A stretch of 64,000 nt of DNA, taken from the NCBI RefSeq assembly GCF_014207535.1, contig NZ_JACHGK010000005.1, positions 124,001 to 188,000 of the forward strand, read 5' to 3'. Of the stretch, positions 1-8,888 are shown one piece after another. How positions within the stretch are numbered: position 1 is the first letter of the stretch; the number at the start of each line of letters is the position of its first letter. The translations under genes and the position numbers were made by a program. The notes under the pieces were generated by a model that saw only the letters and a list, made by a program, of their open reading frames with translations, was not told where the DNA came from and did no database searches. Source of the stretch: Bacillus benzoevorans (lineage in GTDB: Bacteria; Bacillota; Bacilli; Bacillales; Cytobacillaceae).

Positions 1-294
1 GCAGTTTTCTTCACATTTGAAGGTTTAAATTTAATTCATAAGGAAGCAAACAAACATCTGCCAATGCCTGAGGGAAAAGAACAATATGGCGAAGGGTTTG
101 CGAAGGCAAATGTTCCATCGATTCCTGAATTAGTGGAAATGGCACAGGATTTAGGCGTTAAATTCATCGGCTGTCAAATGACCATGGATGTAATGGGTTT
201 AACCGAAGCTGATTTCGTTGACGGCATTGAAGTAGGCGGAGCTGTAACATTTTTAGAATTTGCCACAAATGCTGCTGCCACTCTTACATTTTAA
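1..294 (+). CDS. DsrE/DsrF-like sulfur-relay protein (YrkE-like), 5' truncated
   Basis: The reading frame is open from the first base of the window and ends with TAA at 292-294, so only the last 97 residues are present. The C-terminal part has IGCQMTMDVMGL, with a Cys in the position typical of DsrE2-type proteins, followed by the hydrophobic end of the fold. DsrE-family proteins pass persulfide sulfur between carrier proteins. The next genes (rhodanese-MBL, TusA, TSUP permease) follow the order of the Bacillus subtilis yrkE-yrkH-yrkI-yrkJ region, which supports the assignment. The start and any upstream repressor gene lie outside the window. Family call good; precise substrate unknown. Confidence 0.8.
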   Translation, partial: AVFFTFEGLNLIHKEANKHLPMPEGKEQYGEGFAKANVPSIPELVEMAQDLGVKFIGCQMTMDVMGLTEADFVDGIEVGGAVTFLEFATNAAATLTF

Positions 295-472
295 AGAAGC
301 ACTGAATCAAGAGATGATTGTGGGTAACACCATTCAAACAAAAGCTCTTGGTGCACTGGAGTTTAGTTTGTTTCTCAACCAAAGTAAAACCAATCAAAAT
401 GGTGCACCGGGACTTGCGTTTGCGTTAAACGACTCATTACAATGATAAATTGAAATTTTTTTAGCTAAAAAT

Positions 473-488
473 ATACCATAGGGGGTAA
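473..488 (+). promoter_or_regulatory. CsoR/CstR-like operator overlapping the ribosome binding site
   Basis: ATACCATAGGGGGTAA has the A/T-flanked CC...GGGGG pseudo-dyad typical of operators bound by CsoR-family repressors, which in persulfide operons are CstR. Its GGGGG run also serves as the ribosome binding site of the gene starting at 494. A 16-mer of the same layout lies at 44434-44449. Binding by a CstR is inferred; no such gene is in the window. Confidence 0.45.
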
Positions 489-493
489 GATGG

Positions 494-1627
494 ATGGCGG
501 TAAAAGAAATGACTGCATCTGAAGTTGTTGAAAAGGTATTGGGAAAAGAAAACTTATTTATCTTTGATGTTCGAAATGAAAGTGATTTTCATGATTGGAA
601 AATTGAAGGAGAGAACTTTGTCTATTTAAATATCCCTTATTTTGAATTATTGGATGGTATAGAAGAAGTAAAAGATAAACTACCGGTTGATAAAGAAATC
701 CTCGTGGTTTGTGCCAAAGAGGGTTCATCAAAAATGGTGGCGGATATGCTTGATGAAGAAGGGATTGACACAGCCTACCTAAAAGGCGGGATGAAATCCT
801 GGAGTGAACAATTATATAAAGCAAAAGTATATGAAGATGTCGACATTCAAGTTTATCAGTTTGTACGTGTCGGGAAAGGCTGTTTATCTTACATGATTGT
901 TTCCGGTGATGAAGCTCTAATTGTTGACCCGGCCAGATTTACAAACGAATACATGGAAGCGGCAAAAGAAAGCGGCGCGAAAATTACCCATATTGTTGAT
1001 TCTCATTTACATGCCGATCACATATCCGGCGCTAAAGAGCTCGCTGATGTAACAGGTGCAGGCTATTATTTAATGAAGAGTGAAGGCGCCGTGTTTGATT
1101 TCTTGCCTTTCGAGGATCACGACAGAATTACGTTCAAAAATGTGGAATTAGAAGTATTAGCCGTGAAGACACCTGGCCATACACCTGGCAGTGTATCCTT
1201 CTTTGTCAATCAAAAGCTTCTTTTCTCAGGCGACACGATCTTCATCAGCGGACTTGGCCGACCGGACTTAGGCAATAAAGTACGTGAATGGGCAAATGAT
1301 TTATATGACACAGTCTACAATAAAGTTTCTGAAATTGCTGATGATGTTATCGTTTTGCCATCCCATTATGCGGACTTTGATCTAGAAATAAACAAAGCAG
1401 GCTTTATCGGCGACACATTAGGAAATATCCGCAAGCGCAATGAGAAAATGTTCAATGCCACTCGTGAGGATTTTCTTAATGATGTAGAAAAATCGGCAAG
1501 CTCTATTAAACCGCCAAATTTTGAAGACATTGTCGCGATTAATAAGGGGATTCAAGATGCCGACAATGAAAGGCAGCAAGAATTGGAGATCGGTCCAAAC
1601 CGTTGTGCTGTGCACCATACTGAATGA
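494..1627 (+). CDS. Rhodanese / metallo-beta-lactamase fusion (YrkH-like, persulfide dioxygenase type)
   Basis: The 377-residue protein has an N-terminal rhodanese domain (about residues 5-108) with its active-site loop at VVCAKEGSS (Cys73), then a metallo-beta-lactamase domain from about 115. Metal ligands are visible in HLHADH (His171, His173, Asp175, His176), in TPGHTPGS and in SGDTIF. Such proteins oxidise low-molecular-weight persulfides to sulfite or thiosulfate in the cytoplasm. The rhodanese domain comes first, the reverse of staphylococcal CstB. The ATG at 494 has GGGGG eight bases upstream. TusA follows after 36 bases, and a sulfite-exporter-type permease lies beyond it. The catalytic assignment (ETHE1/CstB-like) is by family. 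Confidence 0.88.
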   Translation: MAVKEMTASEVVEKVLGKENLFIFDVRNESDFHDWKIEGENFVYLNIPYFELLDGIEEVKDKLPVDKEILVVCAKEGSSKMVADMLDEEGIDTAYLKGGMKSWSEQLYKAKVYEDVDIQVYQFVRVGKGCLSYMIVSGDEALIVDPARFTNEYMEAAKESGAKITHIVDSHLHADHISGAKELADVTGAGYYLMKSEGAVFDFLPFEDHDRITFKNVELEVLAVKTPGHTPGSVSFFVNQKLLFSGDTIFISGLGRPDLGNKVREWANDLYDTVYNKVSEIADDVIVLPSHYADFDLEINKAGFIGDTLGNIRKRNEKMFNATREDFLNDVEKSASSIKPPNFEDIVAINKGIQDADNERQQELEIGPNRCAVHHTE

Positions 1628-1663
1628 TAGATGAGAACAACGAATGCTGAGGAGGAAGTAAAG

Positions 1664-1891
1664 ATGAATGCAGATAAAATACTAGACGCTAAAGGGTTAG
1701 CCTGCCCAATGCCGATCGTAAAAACAAAGAAAACAATCGATCAACTTGAATCAGGGCAGGTGCTGGAAATTCATGCGACAGATAAAGGGGCAAAAAATGA
1801 TCTTGCTGCTTGGTCAAAGTCCAGCGGGCATGAATTAGTAAAACAGGATGAAGAAAATGGTGTTTATAAATTTTGGGTGAAGAAAGGCTGA
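1664..1891 (+). CDS. TusA-family sulfurtransferase (YrkI-like)
   Basis: This 75-residue protein carries the TusA hallmark CPMP at residues 14-17 (LACPMPIVKTKK), whose Cys accepts persulfide sulfur. The start at 1664 is chosen because GAGGAGG stands just upstream; an ATG at 1631 in the same frame lacks such a site and would add 11 atypical residues. It lies 36 bases after the rhodanese-MBL gene and before the TSUP permease, so it is probably the sulfur carrier of the operon. It is a cytoplasmic protein of usual family length. Confidence 0.9.
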   Translation: MNADKILDAKGLACPMPIVKTKKTIDQLESGQVLEIHATDKGAKNDLAAWSKSSGHELVKQDEENGVYKFWVKKG

Positions 1892-1902
1892 TACAGTGAA
1901 TA

Positions 1903-1938
1903 GAGTCTTACGCAAGAGTCGGGCTCTTGATAAGACTC
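1903..1938 (+). terminator. Intra-operon hairpin, possible attenuator or mRNA stabiliser
   Basis: GAGTCTTA-cg-CAAGAG pairs with CTCTTG-a-TAAGACTC around a five-base loop. There is no U run after the stem, so it is more likely an mRNA processing or stabilising hairpin between tusA and the permease gene than a strong terminator. Confidence 0.45.
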
Positions 1939-1966
1939 CCTCACTAAATGCTAGGGGGGAAACACA

Positions 1967-2752
1967 ATGGACTTTGCATATATTATAACTATTTTCTTAA
2001 TCGGATTTATTGGTTCTTATATATCGGGAATGGTCGGGATTGGCGGTTCCATTATTAAATATCCGATGCTGCTTTATATCCCTTCTTTTCTAGGGGTAGC
2101 GACGTTTACGGCACATGAGGTTTCGGGAATCAGCGCGGTACAGGTGCTATTTGCAACCATTGGCGGTGTTTGGGCATACCGAAAGGATGGATATTTAAAT
2201 AAGCAATTGATCTCCTACATGGGAATTAGCATATTAATTGGAAGCTTTGTCGGCGGTTATGGATCAAAGCTGATGTCTGAGGGAAGCATCAATGTTGTCT
2301 ACGGTATTTTGGCCGTTATCGCAGCAGTGATGATGTTTATCCCGAGAAAAGGTTTGGATGATCTGCCAATGGATCAGGTGAAATTTAACAAATGGCTTGC
2401 TGCTTGTTTATCATTAATCGTGGGTGTCGGTGCAGGAATTGTCGGTGCGGCTGGTGCCTTTTTATTAGTGCCAATTATGCTGGTTGTCCTGAAGATTCCA
2501 ACGAGGATGACGATTGCTTCCTCATTAGCCATCACTTTTATTTCATCGATCGGTTCTACCGTTGGAAAGGTGACGACTGGTCAAGTAGATTATTGGCCTG
2601 CATTCATTATGATTATTGCTAGTTTAATCGCTTCTCCATTAGGAGCAAATGCCGGAAAGAAAATAAACACAAAAGTGCTTCAGGTTATCCTTGCCTTATT
2701 AATTTCCGCAACGGCGGTCAAAATATGGATTGATATCTACCATATTATCTAA
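1967..2752 (+). CDS. TSUP/TauE/SafE-family sulfite (sulfur anion) exporter, YrkJ-like
   Basis: The 261-residue integral membrane protein has about eight hydrophobic segments and the two glycine-rich repeats typical of the family (GMVGIGGSIIKYPML near residue 22 and VGAGIVGAAGAFLLVP near residue 150). TSUP permeases move sulfite, sulfoacetate or related anions. Next to a persulfide dioxygenase and TusA, it most likely exports the sulfite or thiosulfate formed there. The ATG at 1967 follows the strong site AGGGGGG. No gene follows for 390 bases, so it is probably the last gene of the operon. Confidence 0.88.
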   Translation: MDFAYIITIFLIGFIGSYISGMVGIGGSIIKYPMLLYIPSFLGVATFTAHEVSGISAVQVLFATIGGVWAYRKDGYLNKQLISYMGISILIGSFVGGYGSKLMSEGSINVVYGILAVIAAVMMFIPRKGLDDLPMDQVKFNKWLAACLSLIVGVGAGIVGAAGAFLLVPIMLVVLKIPTRMTIASSLAITFISSIGSTVGKVTTGQVDYWPAFIMIIASLIASPLGANAGKKINTKVLQVILALLISATAVKIWIDIYHII

Positions 2753-3143
2753 ATGGTTTAATGGAAAAAGCCGTAGCGAATAAATTTGATCCCGGTATGA
2801 ACACCGCAATAAAATCTGTTAAATATGATATATTGCAACAAAACAGGTCATCATTTCGTAAAGGTTGTAAAAAAACAACAGGGGATAAAAACCTGTCAAC
2901 CCAAGATTGTTGGTAATATACAGTTCCATTGGAGATAGTTTCCGTTTATGAAAAAGATGGAATTATGGCGCTATAATCCTGATTGGCTGCTGTCGCAATG
3001 GATGAAAGGATTTTTATTCTTTTTTTCATATGATTTTGTCGCAGAACGAATATGATGTTAAATTCTTCCTGAAATATGACGAAAAAACTCATGCTATGAT
3101 GAGGGTGAAGCAAAACAGAAGCATATTTTAGGGAGGATATCGA
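2753..3143. other. Intergenic region with no gene recognised
   Basis: No convincing reading frame or hairpin-plus-U terminator was found. The promoter of the following CAP-domain gene must lie here. A TATGAT at 3095-3100 could be its -10 box, but no good -35 was seen at the right distance. Confidence 0.4.
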
Positions 3144-3872
3144 ATGAAAAAGAAATTTGTTTTTTCTGTACTGGCGACTGCATCACTTCTTTTTGTATCA
3201 GCCGGAGCTAATAGTGCGGAAGCTGCTAGTTATTATACGACAACAAAAAAAGTTTATGTCTATCAAACTAGTAATCAGAATATTTCTAAATACTATCAAT
3301 ATCTGCAAAAGTATAATCAAAATTGCCAGATTCAGTGGAATAACACAAATAACTGGACTGTAGTGCAAAAGCCAAATGAAACTCCAGTGCAGCAAGAACC
3401 TGTACAAAAGCCTGCTGAAACACCAGTGCAAAAGCCGGCATCACAGCCACAAGCACCGGTAAATAAACAAAGTGAAACACCTGCCGTATCACAATTAAGT
3501 GCTTTTGAACAACAGGTCGTTGATTTAACAAACCAAGAACGGGCAAAAAATGGTCTTCCCGCGTTAAAAGTGGATAATGGATTAAGTAAAGCTGCCCGGG
3601 CAAAATCAGTTGATATGCAAACAAAGAATTATTTTAGCCATACAAGCCCAACTTACGGATCTCCATTCGAAATGATGAAACAGTTTGGAGTTTCATACCG
3701 CGGTGCCGGAGAAAATATCGCCAAGGGACAAAGATCTCCACAAGAGGTTGTGAATTCTTGGATGAACAGCCCGGGTCACCGTGCTAATATCTTAAATAAT
3801 TCCTTCACTCACATCGGAGTAGGGCATGCAGCAAATGGAAACTATTGGACACAAATGTTTATTGCGAAATAA
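3144..3872 (+). CDS. Secreted CAP-domain (SCP-like) protein, YkwD type
   Basis: The 242-residue protein begins with a signal peptide (MKKKFVF then a hydrophobic core, probable cleavage after NSAEA near residue 27). A Tyr/Asn-rich stretch follows, then a linker of repeated PVQKPAETP-like units (about 75-110), and a C-terminal CAP domain (about 122-242). CAP motifs visible are NQERAKNGLP, the His of YFSHTSP, GENIAKGQ and WMNSPGHRANIL, including the two metal-site histidines. It belongs to the YkwD group of exported proteins of unclear enzymatic role, often linked to sporulation or the cell wall. GGGAGG precedes the ATG, and a bidirectional terminator follows. Confidence 0.9.
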   Translation: MKKKFVFSVLATASLLFVSAGANSAEAASYYTTTKKVYVYQTSNQNISKYYQYLQKYNQNCQIQWNNTNNWTVVQKPNETPVQQEPVQKPAETPVQKPASQPQAPVNKQSETPAVSQLSAFEQQVVDLTNQERAKNGLPALKVDNGLSKAARAKSVDMQTKNYFSHTSPTYGSPFEMMKQFGVSYRGAGENIAKGQRSPQEVVNSWMNSPGHRANILNNSFTHIGVGHAANGNYWTQMFIAK

Positions 3873-3931
3873 AAATGACTGGTAACTTCAAAATACACTT
3901 TGGTTGGTGTAAGCTATTGAGAATGATATAG

Positions 3932-3978
3932 AAAGGCTGTCCTAAAAGTCATGGTATGGACTTTCGGGATAGCCTTTT
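3932..3978. terminator. Bidirectional terminator between the CAP gene and the GGDEF/EAL gene
   Basis: AAAGGCTGTCC...AAAGTC at 3932-3950 pairs with GACTTT...GGGATAGCCTTT at 3959-3978 around an eight-base loop. U-rich sequence is available in both directions, which fits the convergent genes ending at 3872 and 4007. Confidence 0.8.
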
Positions 3979-4006
3979 CGTTTGTCAAAAACCTTCAAAG
4001 GTCTAA

Positions 4007-5659
4007 TCAGTTCAATTCTTGTAATAATTTCTCTAATTTTGCTGGTATGAGCGGTTTGGAAAAAATATAGCCCTGCACAGTATCGCATGCCTGATTGGTC
4101 ATTTCCTGCAGCTGTCCGACTGTTTCCACCCCTTCAGCAATCACTTTCATGTCCATAGAATGAGCCATTGTAATGATCGAACTGGTCACCAGCGGCAGTT
4201 TTCGATTGGTTTCAATTTCTTTAATAAAGGAACGATCGATTTTTAATATATCAATCGGCAATTTGACTAAATAACTTAAAGATGAGTAACCAGTGCCGAA
4301 ATCATCAATTGATATATGCAGCCCCATGTCTTTTAATTGATGCAGAATTCGAATCGCTCCGTCAACATTTTGAAAAATCATACTCTCCGTTATTTCTACT
4401 TCCAGCCACTTAGGTTCCAGCCCAATTTCCTGCAAAATGAGTCGAATGGTTTCAGGCAGATCTCCTTGTGTCAATTGAACTGCGGAAAGATTAACAGCTA
4501 TTTTCAAAGGTTTATAGCCGCGGTCCTGCCATTCTTTATTTTGTCTGCACGCTTCTTTAAGAACCCATTCACCAATTTCCATAATTAACCCAGTTTCCTC
4601 TGCGAGAGGAATAAAATCATTGGGAGAAATTAAGCCAAGATCAGGGTGATCCCAGCGGATCAGTGCTTCTACTCCAGATATCTCATCTTGCTGTAAATCA
4701 ATCTGAGGCTGATAAACCAGGGAAAATTGATTATGACAAAGGGCCTTTCGTAAATGGTTTTCTAGGACGAACTTCTCATACCCTCTGGCGTGATCCTCTG
4801 CTTTAAACCACTTGATTTGATTTTTTCCGTGTTGTTTGGCTCTGTACATCGCAATATCAGCGTTGGTAATTAAGGATTCAGGGTCGTCGCCGTCCAAAGG
4901 ATAAAGACTTATCCCGATGCTGGCCGTAATCCGAATTTCCTGATTGAAAAGATGAAAAGGCTTGGATAGAGTTTTCAGGATCCTGTTTGCAATTTCTTCA
5001 GTTTCTCTTTTCGTTATAATATCCGGCAGCAGGCAGACAAATTCGTCACCGCCTAATCGAGCAACAATATCTTTATTCCGTAATACTGCTTTCATTCGTT
5101 GTGCAGACATTTGCAGCAATTTATCTCCATATTTATGTCCAAGCGTATCATTAATAAATTTAAACCGATCCAAATCGACGAAGAGGATGGCGGCATCTTT
5201 TTCTCTATCTGCTTTTTGCATAAATGATTTATAGAGACAGTTTTCAAAACAGCGGCGATTCGGAAGACTGGTTAATGGATCTTGATAGGCTAAAGGATGG
5301 ATTTCTTTATAAATATAGGCATAATAAGAAACTGTTTTTGTCCTATGCAGCGGAACTGTTTCTAAGCGAAGCCGTTTCAAATTTCCGTTTTTTAGCTTCA
5401 GTATGATTTCACGCTCATGATTTTCCTCAAAAGTTGAATCTGTACTGCTTGGTAAGGGCAAATAATCACTTTGCGGCAGGTGGATAGAATGAATGGGCTT
5501 ATTTCGTAAATCAATCTCTTTATAGCGGGTTTTCTTCTTAAAAGCAGGGTTTATTTTTATCACCTGTTTATTCTCATTTACAAGTACCATTCCTTGACTA
5601 TAGAACTGGAAAAACTCCTCAAAAAGAGGTGAGTCCATATGTATAATTTCTTTATTCAA
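4007..5659 (-). CDS. PAS-GGDEF-EAL cyclic-di-GMP turnover protein
   Basis: Domains of this 550-residue protein: a PAS-like sensor (about 10-105), GGDEF (about 125-285) and EAL (about 305-545). The GGDEF signature is intact (RLGGDEF, near residue 203) with an inhibitory-site RxxD five residues before it (RNKD). The EAL domain has EALIRW, the DDFGTGYSS loop and KIDRSFI, so both diguanylate cyclase and phosphodiesterase activities are possible. No transmembrane segment is evident. The TTG at 5659 is preferred because GGGG lies eight bases upstream; a TTG at 5677 has no such site. It is monocistronic and divergent from the V4R gene. The net direction of activity cannot be read from sequence. Confidence 0.88.
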   Translation of the reverse strand: MNKEIIHMDSPLFEEFFQFYSQGMVLVNENKQVIKINPAFKKKTRYKEIDLRNKPIHSIHLPQSDYLPLPSSTDSTFEENHEREIILKLKNGNLKRLRLETVPLHRTKTVSYYAYIYKEIHPLAYQDPLTSLPNRRCFENCLYKSFMQKADREKDAAILFVDLDRFKFINDTLGHKYGDKLLQMSAQRMKAVLRNKDIVARLGGDEFVCLLPDIITKRETEEIANRILKTLSKPFHLFNQEIRITASIGISLYPLDGDDPESLITNADIAMYRAKQHGKNQIKWFKAEDHARGYEKFVLENHLRKALCHNQFSLVYQPQIDLQQDEISGVEALIRWDHPDLGLISPNDFIPLAEETGLIMEIGEWVLKEACRQNKEWQDRGYKPLKIAVNLSAVQLTQGDLPETIRLILQEIGLEPKWLEVEITESMIFQNVDGAIRILHQLKDMGLHISIDDFGTGYSSLSYLVKLPIDILKIDRSFIKEIETNRKLPLVTSSIITMAHSMDMKVIAEGVETVGQLQEMTNQACDTVQGYIFSKPLIPAKLEKLLQELN

Positions 5660-5830
5660 TATTACATCCCCACCCAAAAAGTTTTTTTGTGTTAATAAAA
5701 AGGAAAATAGTCACGTCTTCACTTAGTTTACAGTTAATTCTTTAGGGAAACTGTGATCTGAATCAAGTACAAAGAGGATTTATTCAGCGAAAATAGTTCT
5801 AAAGAATGAATTTTATAATGGAGGAAAAAA

Positions 5831-6280
5831 ATGGGAGAATTTACTTTTGACGATATGAAAAAAATAAACCGCGATGAACTTGGTGAAATGGTCCCTCTTG
5901 AATTATTCCGGGCAATCCGCCTGATCGGAATGTACCAGGGACTGCCAATGAATGGAAAGAGTACCACCATAACTGTTGGACGAAAAATCGGCGAAAGCCT
6001 GCCAGTACAATCGTTAGAGGAATTGCTGGACTTCTTTATTCAATTGAAAATTGGCATGCCTGTTGTTGAAAAAAAATCAGAAAATGAGATGAGGGTGATT
6101 ATGAAAGAGTGTTTCTGTAAGGGTATACCCGTCCAGAAAGGAAAACTGGTATGTGATTTAGAGGGGTCCATCTTAGAAGGGGCACTTATGAAAATGTGGC
6201 AGAGAGAAGTCCATATACGAGAGGTCAAATGTAATGTAAATGGTGATGAACATTGCGAATATAAGCTGATATTAAGCTGA
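5831..6280 (+). CDS. V4R (4-vinyl reductase) domain protein
   Basis: This 149-residue cytoplasmic protein ends with the V4R signature, in which a Cys/Gly/Asp segment precedes the end of the fold (EVKCNVNGDEHCEYKL, with Cys near 136 and 143). V4R domains bind small hydrophobic molecules and act as sensors in regulators. Here the domain is free-standing, without a DNA-binding partner. An ATG with GGAGG upstream supports the start. It is divergent from the c-di-GMP gene, so a shared regulatory theme is possible but unproven. An 11-base direct repeat (AGCTGATATTA twice) spans the stop codon. Confidence 0.75.
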   Translation: MGEFTFDDMKKINRDELGEMVPLELFRAIRLIGMYQGLPMNGKSTTITVGRKIGESLPVQSLEELLDFFIQLKIGMPVVEKKSENEMRVIMKECFCKGIPVQKGKLVCDLEGSILEGALMKMWQREVHIREVKCNVNGDEHCEYKLILS

Positions 6281-6459
6281 TATTAAGCTAAAATAATAAC
6301 CGAGGATGATGGATGTTCTAAAAATGAGTGCGTCCATTTTTCATATACCTTAAATACCATTCTTTCTGATTATGGTAAAATGTAGAAGATGGGATGCGGT
6401 GGATGGATTATTATAAATTGCCAAATACCTTAAATTAGAGAGCAAGGTGGATATATTTC

Positions 6460-7107
6460 ATGTTTTCGAATGAAGAAAGAGAAGCCATTTATAAAGTGAT
6501 TCATAGAAGAAGAGACATTCGCAGCTTTCGGCCGGACCCGGTGTCGAAAGAGAAAATTGAGAGGATTTTGCTTGCAGCACATCATGGACCGTCTGTCGGC
6601 TTCATGCAGCCATGGAATTTTATTATCGTCACTTCCAAGACAATAAAAGAAAAATTAGCTTGGGCAGCTGATAAAGAAAGGCGTGCCTTGGCTATTCACT
6701 ATGAAGAGAAAGAGGATAAAGAGGCAAAGTTTCTAAGTTTAAAAGTGGAAGGTCTGAAGGAGGCGCCGATTACGATTTGTGTAACATGCGATCCGACTAG
6801 AGGAGGTTCGCATGTACTGGGGAGGAACTCCATTCCGGAAACCGATATTTTATCAACTGCTTGTGCGATTCAGAACATGTGGCTCGCTGCCTGTGCAGAA
6901 GGACTCGCGATGGGGTGGGTCAGTTTTTACAAGAAAAATGATATCCGCAGCATTTTGGAAATCCCACCCTATATCGAACCGGTTGCACTGATGTCGCTTG
7001 GATATACAGATGAATATCCGGAAAAACCACTTTTGGAACTGGCAGGCTGGGAAAAAAGGCAGGATTTAGAACAACTGATATTTCGTAATCAATGGGAAGA
7101 AAAGTAA
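6460..7107 (+). CDS. bluB: 5,6-dimethylbenzimidazole synthase (BluB-type nitroreductase)
   Basis: The 215-residue flavoprotein shows the BluB pattern: the FMN-binding RRRDIRSFRPDPV near residue 17, HHGPSVGFMQPWNFI near 41, and an internal segment with GRNSIPETD before the membrane-like helix AIQNMWLAA. BluB cleaves FMNH2 with oxygen to give 5,6-dimethylbenzimidazole, the lower ligand of vitamin B12. No other cobalamin gene or B12 riboswitch is nearby. The ATG at 6460 follows AAGGTGG. Related nitroreductases differ mainly in the substrate lid, so BluB is likely rather than certain. Confidence 0.8.
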   Translation: MFSNEEREAIYKVIHRRRDIRSFRPDPVSKEKIERILLAAHHGPSVGFMQPWNFIIVTSKTIKEKLAWAADKERRALAIHYEEKEDKEAKFLSLKVEGLKEAPITICVTCDPTRGGSHVLGRNSIPETDILSTACAIQNMWLAACAEGLAMGWVSFYKKNDIRSILEIPPYIEPVALMSLGYTDEYPEKPLLELAGWEKRQDLEQLIFRNQWEEK

Positions 7108-7157
7108 AGTTTGTTAAACTTACACGATTACATAAAATGGGTATAAACACCTTGAAA

Positions 7158-7197
7158 CCACCCAACCCATTCTTATAACAGGAATGGGCTAGGGTGG
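7158..7197. terminator. Terminator overlapping the end of tgl, shared with bluB
   Basis: CCACCC-aa-CCCATTC (7158-7172) pairs with GAATGGG-cta-GGGTGG (7182-7197). The right arm lies inside the last codons of tgl, whose stop TAA is in the loop, so termination on the minus strand begins within the coding end. The downstream U content is moderate on both strands. Confidence 0.6.
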
Positions 7198-8051
7198 ATA
7201 TTATTTTGTTGCATCATTGCCGTATTTAGATAGCGCTGATAACGTTCCAATGAAATGGAATTTTTATTATGGTGCATCACAAAATAAGGCATTTTATTAC
7301 TTGTATCTCTTTGTGTAAACTTGGTTATGTTTGCCAGGTGGCTATAGGATGGTCTGGCTGCAGAATTCAGCATATAGGCGGAAATATTACTGCCTGGTTT
7401 TCTCATTTTATTTAAGTAATTAATAATTTCTTGACTTGTCATGATGCCAAGTCCATGGCCGAAAAACTTCCCATCTTCTAGTAGCACAGCATTTTCGCCT
7501 CTCCACCAGATGGTAGAAGGATCCACTTCCGGATTATTAAAATAGACAATATCTCCCGGCAAAAAGTGGCTTGTAGGAATAGGTTTTAAACCTAAATCAG
7601 GGTCATTGTGCCAGCTGTATAAATAAAGGTTTTGGAAATATCGATTAAATAATGTTTTTCCTATCGTAGTTAATACCGCATGATACAGGAGAATGACTTT
7701 TGCCGTAGCGCATTCGAAACCGTAAAGTGAACTGTTTTTATAGATATCTAGAATGGCTTCAGAAGGATAGACATCATCCCTGAGCAGGAATCCGCCAGCT
7801 CCTGTTAAGATCCAAAAGTTAGGATTACAGCGGGCAGTAGAAAAGATTTCAAAATCCACATCACTTTGATTCATCGCTCTTGAGCTTGCGATAATATTTT
7901 TCCTCAGTTTCAACTCAAACCTCAATTCCTCAATCGTTCGATATGGATAGACGATTGGATCATCTATCATGCCCTGGACAATTTTTCTTTCAACACTGCC
8001 GACTGGCCAGACGTCACTAGACGAGAACGGTCTCCCCAAAAGCTGTATCAT
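7173..8051 (-). CDS. tgl: Protein-glutamine gamma-glutamyltransferase (spore coat transglutaminase)
   Basis: The 292 residues match the Bacillus Tgl family. The catalytic Cys is in GFECATAK (Cys114), and the conserved WRGENAVLLEDGKFFGHGLGI segment near residue 205 includes the catalytic-site His. Tgl crosslinks lysine and glutamine side chains of outer spore-coat proteins late in sporulation, in the mother cell. The ATG at 8051 is preferred over that at 8063 because GAGGG lies five bases upstream. The length is slightly above the 245 residues of the B. subtilis enzyme, through an extended C-terminus ending in HPSPFLL. Its presence argues for a spore former. Confidence 0.9.
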   Translation of the reverse strand: MIQLLGRPFSSSDVWPVGSVERKIVQGMIDDPIVYPYRTIEELRFELKLRKNIIASSRAMNQSDVDFEIFSTARCNPNFWILTGAGGFLLRDDVYPSEAILDIYKNSSLYGFECATAKVILLYHAVLTTIGKTLFNRYFQNLYLYSWHNDPDLGLKPIPTSHFLPGDIVYFNNPEVDPSTIWWRGENAVLLEDGKFFGHGLGIMTSQEIINYLNKMRKPGSNISAYMLNSAARPSYSHLANITKFTQRDTSNKMPYFVMHHNKNSISLERYQRYLNTAMMQQNNIHPSPFLL

Positions 8052-8220
8052 ATTATCCCTCATTCCAGGTGGTGATTCCTAGTATTACTACCTAGAATAT
8101 TCGTGTATTTATGAATTGTGATCGAATTCCTGAAAGATAACAACATAATTATGGTGTTAAAACAGATAAATGTGTATACTAACTTTATGAGTTTCATAAA
8201 TAAGGGAGGTAAAGAATAAT

Positions 8221-8481
8221 ATGGAATGGAACCAAGATGCAAAAGATTTATTGGAAGAGCTTGTCAAGCCAATTCCAGTATTTGCCCGACCGATGGCGAA
8301 AAAGAAAATTGAAGGGGTTATTTTAAAAGGTGTTGAAGGAAATGCTGTCACAAAGGATGACGTGATCAAAGGGTACATAATGGCCTCACCGGGGGATATG
8401 CAGGAACGCGCTGTTAAGATGCTGAAAGCGAAAAAAATCGATTTAACTCCATTTGAAGACGTGCTGCAGCAGGCAAAATAA
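8221..8481 (+). CDS. Small PCP_red-domain protein (protochlorophyllide-reductase-like helix bundle)
   Basis: This 86-residue protein starts with MEWNQDAKDLLEEL and continues with PIPVFARPMAKKKIE. The pattern (Trp plus acidic helix, then Pro-F-R-K helix) matches the PCP_red domain found at the end of dark protochlorophyllide reductase subunits and as free small proteins in Bacilli. There is no chlorophyll synthesis here, so the function is unknown. GGGAGG precedes the ATG, and a strong terminator follows directly, so it is monocistronic. Family assignment moderate. Confidence 0.7.
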   Translation: MEWNQDAKDLLEELVKPIPVFARPMAKKKIEGVILKGVEGNAVTKDDVIKGYIMASPGDMQERAVKMLKAKKIDLTPFEDVLQQAK

Positions 8482-8506
8482 AACGAGGGGAAGGACCCTC
8501 GTTTTT
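8481..8506 (+). terminator. Rho-independent terminator
   Basis: AAACGAGGG (8481-8489) and CCCTCGTTT (8496-8504) form a nine-pair stem with a six-base loop followed by U residues, immediately after the PCP_red gene. Confidence 0.85.
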
Positions 8507-8888
8507 CTGTGAAAACATTGTGCATGTTGTAAAAGTATTGCTAATAATTCACATTTTATCTATGTTTTTACAACAGACTTTATATTATGCTAAGCATTGG
8601 AAAAGAAATGATTGCAGCAGAAGAAATACATATTTAATTTGAAGTTGTTGGCCTATTCTTGTAGGTAAACAACTTCTTTTTTGTTCGACTTTTTCAAAAA
8701 GACGGGCACGAAAAGTCTCCTTTAAAAACTATCTTTTAAAGAACCAAAAAGTTTAGTTAAAATTAACAATATTCGGCAAATTTCTTGTAATATAGATATA
8801 TATAGATCCAAAAGTTGTAATTTGCCGTCCGTAATGGCTGCAGTGTATGAAGGGAAAATCAAATAACGGAAAAGGGAGTGGTACTAAA
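8507..8888. other. Intergenic region with an isolated terminator-like hairpin
   Basis: GAAGTTGTT (8641-8649) pairs with AACAACTTC (8668-8676), followed by six T, about 135 bases beyond the previous terminator. No gene was found before it. It could back up the upstream terminator or end a short untranslated RNA starting after 8506. AT-rich sequence at 8760-8810 probably holds the promoter of the MaoC gene. Confidence 0.5.

Noticed and set aside
260..445. Open frame of 61 codons between the DsrE-like gene and the rhodanese-MBL gene
   Set aside because: It begins inside the previous gene in another frame, has no ribosome binding site and a low-complexity sequence without family resemblance.
6265..6290. 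Direct repeat AGCTGATATTA spanning the stop of the V4R gene
   Set aside because: Two copies only, and the protein end is unaffected in frame; taken as a chance slippage duplication.
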